The translations under genes were made by a program, and so were the position numbers. The notes under the pieces are model-generated. The model was not told the origin of the DNA. It worked only from the letters and a program-made list of their open reading frames with translations, and did no database searches. Shown one piece after another: positions 29,522 to 36,671 of a stretch of 64,000 nucleotides of DNA (positions within the stretch are counted from its first letter, which is position 1; each line of letters opens with the position of its first letter). The stretch comes from CAWGAJ01 sp963820545 (GTDB taxonomy: Bacteria; Planctomycetota; Planctomycetia; Pirellulales; Thermoguttaceae): contig CAWGAJ010000002.1 in assembly GCA_963820545.1 (NCBI GenBank), forward strand, positions 248,001 through 312,000, given 5' to 3'.

Positions 29522-29877
29522 TAGTAATGCGGATTGCGAAATCCATTGACCTTTGCATAGCAAAACGCCCGGCCGACGGGCAGCAGGCCGAAAATCGAGC
29601 AAAAGATCATTCTGAAGCGGATCATTCCCAATGCAAACATCAATCTCACCGGTTGAAGTTGCCGGGGAATGAGAGCGCGTAAGACCTTATTGGGGCGGTT
29701 GTTTTAATCTTAACGAAACTGTCGCTCACAGTTTCCTCTGGCTGCCGACGATAATAAGGTTAGAACATCTAATACGCATTCTAATTTGAATCAGGGCGTC
29801 CACTAGACAAAAGCGAGCGTGATTTCGCATAGCGTAATCACGCGGCGATGCGCTGTTTCAGATGGAGTTGGTATAAA
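29522..29877. other. Gap with two hairpins
   Basis: Hairpin GAAACTGT-CGCTC-ACAGTTTC at 29715-29735 and hairpin GCGTGATT...AATCACGC at 29817-29843, both of the REP-like kind common here. The rest shows no coding pattern. Confidence 0.5.
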
Positions 29878-30897
29878 ATGGCTACAGTCTTGATTACCGG
29901 CGGCAGCGGATTTATCGGCTCGCACCTCGCCTCGGCCCTGGTCGCACGCGGCGACGAGGTGACTTGCCTGGTCCGCAAAACCTCACAAATCAAAGACCTG
30001 CAACACTTGGGAGTGCGCCTGCTTTACGGCGACGTCACCGCAGCGGAAAGCCTGTTGAAGGCCGTTGCCGGGCAAGAGATAGTTTATCATCTGGCCGGCC
30101 TGACCACGGCCTTGAAGAGCAGGCATTTTTTCCAGGTAAATCAAGGCGGGACGCGAAATATCGCCCAAGCCTGTGCGGTCCAGTCCCCGCCGCCGGTGCT
30201 GTTGTTGGTCTCCTCCTTGGCCGCGGCCGGACCTGCCTTCAGTGGGCAGCCTAAAATCGAGTCCGAGCCTTCGCGGCCTGTGTCGGCCTACGGGCTGAGC
30301 AAACGCGGCGCAGAACGGCAGGCCGAATTGTTTGCCGATCAAGTGCCCACGACCATCGTTCGGCCGCCGATTGTGCTGGGTGAGCGCGACCGTGCGGGTT
30401 TGTCGATTTTCCGCTCCATCGCCAGACTCGGAATTCATCTCGTGCCCTGCCTGGGCCGGACTCGTTTCTCGCTGATCCACGCCGCTGATCTGGTGGAATT
30501 GATGATCCTCGCCGCCCAGCGCGGCAAACGGCTTCCCCCGCTAAGTCGAAACGGAGCGCCGGCCGGGCAAGGCTACTATTTTGCCGCCTGCGAAGAAGAC
30601 CTGGTTTATGACGACCTGGGCAAACTGATTGGCAACGCCTTAGGATGTCGCAAAGTATTTCCTCTGCACGTCGCCCTACCCTTGGTATGGACTGTGGCTG
30701 CCGGCATGGATCTGGTTTCACAAATTACACAGTTGCCGTTTTATATGAATCTCGATAAAGCCCGCGAAGCTACCGCCGGCTCGTGGATTTGCTCTCCGCG
30801 CCGGGCCATCGAGGACTTGGGCTTTACCGTAAAAGCCCCACTGATCCAGCGCCTGCGTCAAACCGCCGACTGGTACCGCCAAGAAGGATGGCTCTGA
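29878..30897 (+). CDS. NAD(P)-dependent epimerase/dehydratase, hydroxysteroid-dehydrogenase-like
   Basis: About 339 residues. Rossmann motif TGGSGFIGSH at the N-terminus, VSSLAAAGP as the catalytic Ser region, and Y-x3-K in SAYGLSKRGAE. The long C-terminal part with a hydrophobic segment (LPLVWTVAAGMDLVSQI) matches the 3-beta-hydroxysteroid dehydrogenase/isomerase-like or dihydroflavonol-reductase-like branch of extended SDRs. The substrate is unknown; a lipid-like or isoprenoid compound is possible in this branch. I chose ATG 29878, with GGAG upstream, rather than 29848, which would add ten residues before the fold. It has no operon partner and is followed by an inverted repeat that opens the 31-33 kb island. 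Confidence 0.87.
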   Translation: MATVLITGGSGFIGSHLASALVARGDEVTCLVRKTSQIKDLQHLGVRLLYGDVTAAESLLKAVAGQEIVYHLAGLTTALKSRHFFQVNQGGTRNIAQACAVQSPPPVLLLVSSLAAAGPAFSGQPKIESEPSRPVSAYGLSKRGAERQAELFADQVPTTIVRPPIVLGERDRAGLSIFRSIARLGIHLVPCLGRTRFSLIHAADLVELMILAAQRGKRLPPLSRNGAPAGQGYYFAACEEDLVYDDLGKLIGNALGCRKVFPLHVALPLVWTVAAGMDLVSQITQLPFYMNLDKAREATAGSWICSPRRAIEDLGFTVKAPLIQRLRQTADWYRQEGWL

Positions 30898-30899
30898 AT

Positions 30900-31007
30900 A
30901 GTGGAGAGTGAAGAGTGGAGAGAAAAAAAAGGATGAAGGATGAAGGATGAATAAAGCGGATAGTGGCGGTAGGCAGGGGGCAGTAAATAGTATTCAGGGA
31001 TCAGGAT
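30900..31007. repeat. Left arm of an approximately 100-bp inverted repeat
   Basis: GTGGAGAGTG, then AAAAAAAAGGATGAAGGATG, GTGGCGGTAGGCAGGGGGCA and GTAAATAG follow in the same order, inverted, at 33002-33108. The two arms enclose the 31-33 kb accessory genes. Confidence 0.75.
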
Positions 31008-31102
31008 TTGGGGTTCGGGGTTCAGCACTCTCCACTACCCAGTATCTACTCTCCACAATAGTACTGCCGCGGAATTTAAACGACTCTTGATAAGCATACA
31101 GG

Positions 31103-31147
31103 GCGGGGTGGCACTGTCGAAAGGGGCTGAGAGTGTGTGCCACCCAG
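31103..31147 (+). repeat. Hairpin block of cassette A upstream flank
   Basis: GGGTGGCAC (31106-31114) pairs with GTGCCACCC across a 20-base loop. The same block, loop included (CGAAAGGG.CTGAGAGTGTG), occurs inverted at 51211-51254. Confidence 0.75.
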
Positions 31148-31158
31148 CCCTTCAGTCG

Positions 31159-31277
31159 TAATGTCTTGTGTCTATGCCTCCCTTCATTGAGGTTTCCGCC
31201 AAGCAGGCCACTCAGCCCCCACTTGCGGTGTTGTGTGCGCCTGACTATGCTGCCGGAAGTGGAAATCATGTTACAGG
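31159..31277 (+). repeat. Conserved upstream flank of cassette A
   Basis: About 118 bases that match the inverse complement of 51039-51156 with roughly 85 percent identity by hand alignment, including ATTGAGGTTTCCGCCAAG and AGTGGAAATCA.GTTACAGG. Both copies contain a short open frame of 35-39 codons starting MP(P/I)FIEVSAK. It lies immediately before an unrelated accessory gene in each case. Confidence 0.8.
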
Positions 31278-31357
31278 GTAAGTAAGGCAGAGAAAATCAG
31301 TGGTTTCTCACTCCTGAAACTCGCCAAAAGGCAGATGAACTCACAAAGCACTTCCTG

Positions 31358-32275
31358 GTGCCGTTCTATCTAGAGGATGAAGCCAAGCCCATTCGGGATC
31401 GCTTGCCGCTATTACCGAAATCATTCGGATTTATTGCTGAAACCTTCCTTGATCGGCTCACTGCGACAATCGAAACGACCGCAGCCCCCTTTCTTCTTGC
31501 GAACGCAACGGCACACGACAAGCAATCTCAACGCTTTTTCATTGCTGAGCGGATCAGAGCACGCTCGATTGATGCAGAACCAGGGGAAAACGAACAAGCA
31601 TTGGAATCTAGGCGTGACTCGGCTGCGCTTCAAGTTGCCAACTCGAAAATGGATGCTTTCACTAAGTCGGAAGAAGGTATCGATGCTCTTGTGTCCGAAA
31701 CCGCAAGATTCTTGCTTCATTTGCACAAGACGACAAACATTCAATCCGTTTCCCGCGAGCTCTTACTCCAAGGCACAGTATCCACTTGGTCCGCTTTGGA
31801 GATGTTAGTTAGTGACGAGCTGGTATTGCTCTTGGACAGTCGACATGATCTTGTAACTAAACTACTATCTGATCCCAGCGCAAAGAAAAAATTCGAGTTG
31901 CCGAAATTGAACATTGAAGACCTCGCCTCGCTAGGCTTCGATCTTTCAAAACAGATGGGGCATCTACTATTTAAAGAGCGTGATCTGAGTAGTCTTCCTA
32001 CTCTTAAGTGCGTTTGTGAAGCGCTTATTGACAACCCTGAGCTCAAAGAGAGACTTGCCTCGCCCGCGGTTTGGCAACTGAATCAAAATCGGCATCTGAT
32101 CGTTCATCGGCGTGGAATAGTCGATGAAGATTATATAAAAAAGACTGGCTCTCCACTGAATCTTGGAGAGCAGCTCTCCGTTTTGCCTAGTGAATTTGAA
32201 GACCAAGTGCGACACGTTCTAGGAATTGGAGATGCTTTCTTGAGCGGGTTGGTTTCGGCTGTCAGCAATGCCTAA
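31358..32275 (+). CDS. Accessory protein with HEPN-like R-x4-H motif, cargo of cassette A
   Basis: About 305 residues, clearly lower in GC than neighbouring genes and with different codon use. The frame is open back to 31286 without ATG; GTG 31358 is the first usual start, so the true start is uncertain and the gene may be 5'-damaged. The protein is helical. Near the C-terminus NRHLIVHRRG holds R245-x4-H250, which fits the R-x4-6-H signature of HEPN domains, many of which are RNases in toxin-antitoxin and defence systems. This is inference from one motif plus all-helical character; it is not a clear family match. The stop codon lies in GCCTAAC (see finding on cassette sites). The flanks match those of the unrelated gene at 50602-51021. 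Confidence 0.75.
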   Translation: MPFYLEDEAKPIRDRLPLLPKSFGFIAETFLDRLTATIETTAAPFLLANATAHDKQSQRFFIAERIRARSIDAEPGENEQALESRRDSAALQVANSKMDAFTKSEEGIDALVSETARFLLHLHKTTNIQSVSRELLLQGTVSTWSALEMLVSDELVLLLDSRHDLVTKLLSDPSAKKKFELPKLNIEDLASLGFDLSKQMGHLLFKERDLSSLPTLKCVCEALIDNPELKERLASPAVWQLNQNRHLIVHRRGIVDEDYIKKTGSPLNLGEQLSVLPSEFEDQVRHVLGIGDAFLSGLVSAVSNA

Positions 32276-32310
32276 CCAAACATTCAACATGAGCCGGCTA
32301 ATTAAAACGT

Positions 32311-32379
32311 TAGCCTTGCCAAACCAATCTGTTATCCCATCTACTTAAGGGTTTCGTGACGCGCCTTGAATAACGACCG
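32311..32379 (+). repeat. Conserved downstream flank of cassette A
   Basis: 69 bases beginning TAGCCTTGCCAAACC and including AAGGGTTTCGTGACGCGCCT. The inverse complement of 50536-50604 matches at about nine of ten positions without gaps. The two copies follow two unrelated genes. Confidence 0.85.
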
Positions 32380-32534
32380 ATTTCGGTATATGAGATCTTG
32401 GATCGACTTCTAGGGGCCAAGAGCACCATCGCCAAATAAATTCTGAATTTGCCGCGTTATATCCGGCCTGGATGTGAGCCTTTATCTTTGGTGGAACCAA
32501 GAATCACTCCTTTGTTAAAAGGAAGTACGATTGT

Positions 32535-32915
32535 ATGAAAGCGCGTATATTCTTGTCGCATATCCTGCTGTTCGTTGGCCTTCTCGCCATGCTCATTGGA
32601 GCCATCGATCCGTTCGAGGGATCAGTCATCATTCTGCCTGGCAGCGGCCTGGTTGCAATCGGTGTGTTTCTCGCTAAGAGTCGATACCGCTTGCTACTTT
32701 GTTGGGCTTTCGTGCTGATAGCATTCGGTGTTGGCGCAATGTTTGTATTGAGTATGTTTGGTGGTATTGGAGGACGATACGGCCACTCGATGTGGTGGGG
32801 GCTGTTCCTTCTGCCCTACCCAGTCGGTTGGTTTCTGGGTATCGCGGGCATCATCCTTAGATTGATCGAATCCTTCAGAGGACGGGCACGGTTAAAAAAA
32901 GACATTCAAGGATAA
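32535..32915 (+). CDS. Small four-helix membrane protein of unknown function
   Basis: 126 residues with four hydrophobic helices (ILLFVGLLAMLIGAI, IILPGSGLVAIGVFLA, LLLCWAFVLIAFGVGAMF, LFLLPYPVGWFLGIAGIIL) and a basic C-terminal tail. I do not recognise a family. ATG 32535 has AAGGAAG upstream. It lies in the same low-GC island as the cassette A gene, inside the large inverted repeat, and was probably acquired with it. Confidence 0.7.
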   Translation: MKARIFLSHILLFVGLLAMLIGAIDPFEGSVIILPGSGLVAIGVFLAKSRYRLLLCWAFVLIAFGVGAMFVLSMFGGIGGRYGHSMWWGLFLLPYPVGWFLGIAGIILRLIESFRGRARLKKDIQG

Positions 32916-33001
32916 GAGAACCAACCGTGGGTGGCAGCGAAAGCACTGTGTATAGACTGGAGGCAATAGACCGCAGGCCAGAGGTTAGTGATTAGCGAAA
33001 A

Positions 33002-33108
33002 ATCCTGAACCCTGAACCCTATTTACTGCCCCCTGCCTACCGCCACTGACCGCTTTACTCATCTCTCATCCTTCATCCCTCATCCTTTTTTTGTTCTCCA
33101 CTCTCCAC
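33002..33108. repeat. Right arm of the approximately 100-bp inverted repeat
   Basis: Inverse copy of 30900-31007. The arm runs into the 3' end of the GNAT gene, whose last dozen codons are encoded by it. Confidence 0.75.
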
Positions 33109-33615
33109 TTTTTTCACGAAAATCACCTTGTCATCGCCGGGAGCATAAAAATCTTTTAATAAAGCCTCCTGGCAAAAACCGCATTTCAGGTAGAATTTTC
33201 GCGCAGCGGTATATTGATCGCGGTGGGAAGTTTCAATATAGATTTGCCTGCCTCCAGCGGCGCGAATGAGTTCCTCGGTTTTGGCCATCAGCGCTCGGCC
33301 GATTTTATTGCCCTGGCAGGTTTTATCGACCACGATCCAATACAAATCAAAGCTGGCTGCCGTAAGCGCAATCGGCCCATAGCACGCGTAGCCCAATACT
33401 TGGCCGTTCCGTTCGGCAAAGAGAAAATTATAACCGCTGGATGGTCCCTTGGCCAAATGTTCCTCGACAAGTTCCAGGGCCACTTCGATTTCCAAAGCTG
33501 AAAAAAGACCGGCCGCTTGAACAAGCTGGCGCACGACTTCACGATCGGCCGTCTGCACCTCGGGACGAAAGGCAACACTTTTAAATAACTTTTGATCTTG
33601 CGAAGCAATAGTCAT
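33073..33615 (-). CDS. GNAT-family N-acetyltransferase
   Basis: 180 residues. A single GNAT fold with the acetyl-CoA-binding segment YWIVVDKTCQGNKIGRALM, where Q/G-N-K-I-G-R-A matches the usual Q/R-x2-G-x-G/A loop, and the C-terminal CGF...DFYAPGDDKVIF. It acetylates an amine. The gene starts 13 bases after the stop of the second ATP-grasp gene, so all three form one operon and the substrate is probably an amino acid or peptide that the ligases make or use. The last twelve residues (about KVESGEQKKDEG) are encoded by an intergenic repeat arm, so the natural C-terminus may have been replaced or extended. Confidence 0.9.
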   Translation of the reverse strand: MTIASQDQKLFKSVAFRPEVQTADREVVRQLVQAAGLFSALEIEVALELVEEHLAKGPSSGYNFLFAERNGQVLGYACYGPIALTAASFDLYWIVVDKTCQGNKIGRALMAKTEELIRAAGGRQIYIETSHRDQYTAARKFYLKCGFCQEALLKDFYAPGDDKVIFVKKVESGEQKKDEG

Positions 33616-33628
33616 GGTTTCCCTTATT

Positions 33629-34694
33629 CTAATGGTAATGATCGGTAGATTCGCTAACTTCGGCGGAAAGACTCGGCTGTTTTTCCCCCTCGCAGATGAC
33701 GCAACCCTGCGCCAGTGTATCTTCTAGAATGCAAGCTATCGCCTCGTCAAAGGCAATGCCCGCTTGTTGCAACGCCGCTCTGAAACCGGCGTCGGGCGAG
33801 AGGCAGGGATTGGCATTCACCTCTAAAATCCACGGCTGGCCGTTTTGATCCACGCGGAAATCGACCCGGGCCCAGGCGCGGAGCATGAATAACTTCCAAC
33901 AATCTCGGGCCAAATCCCCTAACCGCTCCAAAAGGGCTTGATCTGCGGGGGGAAAATCAAACCGCCGGGGCGTGTTGCGATATTCAAACGAATCCGCCCT
34001 CCATTTTGCCCGATGCCCCACGATCCGCGGTTTATCCGGCGGAAAAGCCGAAAAATCGATCTCCGCCGCCGGCAGCACCTCCAGGCCCTGACGACTAGTG
34101 AAAAGGGCCAGGTTGAATTCTCGACCTTCAATATACTGTTCCGCAAATGCAGGCCGGCCCGTGTGCTGGACCTTCTGCTCCAAGTCGCCGACGTGCTTCC
34201 CACTCGTTGCCGATGAACACCGCATCGTCGCCCAGGTCGCGTGAGGCTTGTTCCCAAACGCCCTTGATGATCCAAGGGCTAACGATCCCCGGCTTCTTGC
34301 CTTCTCCCTGGTCCGCGTCTTTGGCAATCCATGTCGGAGTGGGCAGACCAGCCTGGGAGAGCCGCTGTTTTGCCAATATTTTATTGGTCGTTAAAAACAG
34401 CGCTTCCGCCTGACTGCCGGTGTACGGCAAACCCAACGCATCGAGCACGGCAGGAGGTAAATAAACCAGCGAATCGTCTCCATGTAGTGCTTCGACCAGA
34501 TTGAAAATCACATCGGGCTGCAACTGCTGGAGTTTTTCCTTCAATGAGTTTAAATCCAGCGTGCAGGGGACCGCGAAAGACTCGTGTCCCAGTCGCTTCA
34601 GCGATTGCGACACTGTTTCCACCTGGACCAAGACGTCCAGGTCTTCGACGGCGTCCTGCTCGGAAACGGCGTTATAAAGAATTACAACTTGCAT
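33629..34694 (-). CDS. ATP-grasp ligase of the D-Ala-D-Ala ligase type, second of a pair, one frameshift
   Basis: The N-terminal part (34694 downward) reads MQVVILYNAVSEQD ... DVIFNLVEALHGDDSLVYLP, the Ddl-type N domain, then LTTNKILAKQRLSQAGLPTP. The frame is lost near 34195. Skipping one G gives EWEHVGDLEQKVQHTGRPAFAEQYIEGREF and the normal C domain, with DFRVDQNGQPWILEVNANPCLSPDAGF holding the Mg-binding Glu-x-Asn. Repaired length is about 355 residues. It forms a peptide-like bond from a carboxylate and an amine with ATP. Its start overlaps the end of the first ligase gene by 23 bases, so the two are translated together. Confidence 0.88.
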
Positions 34695-35679
34695 GAATGC
34701 TTATTCTTTGCAGCGCTGATTGTACGATCCGCTGAATCAAGGAAAGATAGGAAATTCCCCGTAAAGTGCATAAAATCGGCAGGTCGGAGTGTTGGGGATG
34801 CAGCCCGGGCAGGGAATTGGCCTCGATGAAATTCGGCTCTCCCTGATCATCGCAGCGCAAATCCACCCGGCCCGCGTCGCGACAGCCCAGTCTGCGCCAA
34901 ACCGTTAAGGCAATCGCTTCGCTGCGGCGTACGGCTGTATCGTCTTCGGCGCGTACCAATTTGTAGTGCACCAAGTCTTCGCACTCCTCCTTGTTGCGAT
35001 AGGAATAAACCTCGGCCTCGGCATGAGGATGAAGAATGACTTCGACAGTGCCTAACACCTCGGCCTGCTCGCCCGTGCCCACTAGTCCCACGGTAAACTC
35101 CCGACCTGGTAAAAACCTTTCCACCAACACCGGCTGCCGAAATTGCCTGAGTAAATCTTCGCAAGCCCGGCGCAGGAATTTCCGGTCTACAATTTTTGAG
35201 GCCGTGGATATGCCCTTGCTGGTGCCCTCGGCCACCGGTTTAACAAAAAGCGGCAAGGGCAAATCAACATTGTCGACCTCTTCCAAGCGCTCGACCACTA
35301 AAAAATCCGCTGTAGACACGCCCGCCTGCCGGACAATTATTTTTGCCAAATTCTTGTGCAACGAGAGTGTCATGGCCAAGGGATCGGAAAAGGTGTAGGG
35401 AATCCCGTATAAATCGAGAATCGCCGGCACCTGCGCCTCCCGGGCCGTGCCGTGCAGTCCTTCAGCAATGTTAAAAACCAGATCCCAACCCTCGCCCTGA
35501 GCCAGCCGACTGATCAGTTTTTGGCCGTTGCCAATCCGATCGGTTTGGTATCCTAAGGTCTGCAAGGCCGATTCGATGCACTCGATCGTATCAGGCCGGT
35601 CGAATTCGGCAGTCTCTTCTTCTGAATAACCTTCGGCCAAATAATCCTGGCGCAGGTCGTAAGTCAGACCAATTTTCAT
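34672..35679 (-). CDS. ATP-grasp ligase of the D-Ala-D-Ala ligase type, first of a pair
   Basis: About 335 residues from ATG 35679 (MKIGLTYDL); a longer start at 35733 would add a tail outside the fold. The N domain has WDLVFNIAEGLHGTAREAQVP. The ATP-grasp core has LPLFVKPVAEGTSKGI, VLVERFLPGREFTVG and the metal site DLRCDDQGEPNFIEANSLPGL with Glu-x-Asn. This is the Ddl fold, but several substrate-loop residues differ from peptidoglycan Ddl, and a second Ddl-like gene plus a GNAT follow in the same operon. That arrangement points to a dedicated small-peptide or amino-acid-conjugate pathway rather than cell-wall synthesis; this is inference. Confidence 0.88.
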   Translation of the reverse strand: MKIGLTYDLRQDYLAEGYSEEETAEFDRPDTIECIESALQTLGYQTDRIGNGQKLISRLAQGEGWDLVFNIAEGLHGTAREAQVPAILDLYGIPYTFSDPLAMTLSLHKNLAKIIVRQAGVSTADFLVVERLEEVDNVDLPLPLFVKPVAEGTSKGISTASKIVDRKFLRRACEDLLRQFRQPVLVERFLPGREFTVGLVGTGEQAEVLGTVEVILHPHAEAEVYSYRNKEECEDLVHYKLVRAEDDTAVRRSEAIALTVWRRLGCRDAGRVDLRCDDQGEPNFIEANSLPGLHPQHSDLPILCTLRGISYLSLIQRIVQSALQRISIHASCNSL

Positions 35680-36368
35680 GTCGGCATATCTATATATTTG
35701 TATAACATTGAGCGTCGTTTTAGCAGGCGGCAAACAATAGGTACAGTTTATTCCATCAATAACTACAGTTTATTACAGTACTGTAAATGTGGGAGTTAGA
35801 CATTGTACTCCCAGTCTGGATGTAAAAAAACGGGGGGATAGAGACCAGGGATCAGGGACCAGGAATCAGCGGTCAGGAAGATGGGGTATAAAGATTCGGG
35901 TACCGTTGCTGCCTCGCCCGGATTTTTTAGAAGTAGGTAGCCAAGGATCACGAGGCAGCTTGCATCCGGTTTATTTGATGTTAAGATGAGTTGATTAGAG
36001 CGCATCTCACTTAAGCGTAACGTTTAGATGGCATTGGCGTCTCGTCAGTGTTGCAAAAACATGGGGAAAAATGCCTCCTGATAAAAACCCGCAAATGATA
36101 CCAAAAACGTCTCGTTACTGAGGTTTTGTCAGACTGCTCTGAGAAACTATCTGAAAATTGCTCTCCCCCCCGGGAGAGGACCTGGATGAAGACTGATTTT
36201 TCCGTAGATTACAGCAAACAATTTCACTGGAAAATAAAACCTAAGAGTTTTTTGGATAGTTTCTAGAGCGAGGCTCAGGAGGGTGTAGCGTCCGTTTAGC
36301 CCGGCCACTTACGGCCGATGAATTTTCTAGAGATTCGATACGCTATACCATGGTGAGCAGCGCTCTAA
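35680..36368. other. Gap with repeats, before the tRNA-like sequence
   Basis: No gene found. 35838-35880 repeats an ACCAGGGATCAGGGACCAGGAATCAG unit. 36162-36178 is CTCCCCCCCGGGAGAG. 36297-36325 resembles the GTTTAGCCCGGCC...CGGCCGATG element seen at 9170. 35700-35790 is AT-rich and may hold the promoter of the ATP-grasp operon. Confidence 0.5.
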
Positions 36369-36442
36369 GTGCCCGTGGCGCAACTGGATAGCGCATCTGT
36401 CTGCGGAACCGAGGGTTCGGGGGTTCGAATCCCTCTGCCCTT
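36369..36442 (+). tRNA. tRNA-Arg(GCG)-like sequence, probably degenerate
   Basis: The D arm GCGC-AACTGGATA-GCGC and the T arm GGGGG-TTCGAAT-CCCTC are clear. The anticodon loop CTGCGGA gives GCG. The anticodon stem TCTGT/ACCGA has one mismatch, the variable loop has one extra base, and the acceptor strands GTGCCCG and TGCCCTT do not pair. So this is a tRNA relic, a hybrid of two tRNAs, or a tRNA with assembly errors. Translating it gives the familiar spurious peptide VAQLDSASVCGTEG, which confirms tRNA origin. Confidence 0.5.
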
Positions 36443-36671
36443 TTGCCTATATCAGTATCTCGCCAGAGGTTGTGATAAATCCGAGTGCCATTCAGTTCTG
36501 ACACCTTTTTATCGCCCCTTTTTATCGCCGATCCCTTTTTATCGCCCGGGGCATTCACCTGGACAGAATGCCGCGTTTGGGCTAGAAATAGGTTATGCAC
36601 GCGAACAGATCGCCGACGGATGGGAGGTTTCGGCTAGCGAATAGAGACTACGGCAGCACGAGGTAGACACT
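36443..36671. repeat. Gap with a CCCCTTTTTATCGC-type repeat
   Basis: Three near copies of CCTTTTTATCGCC lie between 36503 and 36549, similar in style to the CACCTTTTTCCACC run at 50375-50440. No gene seen. Confidence 0.55.

Noticed and set aside
36369..36644. A 91-codon plus-strand frame beginning MPVAQLDSASVCGTEG and a minus-strand frame over the same bases
   Set aside because: These are well-known false proteins obtained by translating a tRNA sequence.
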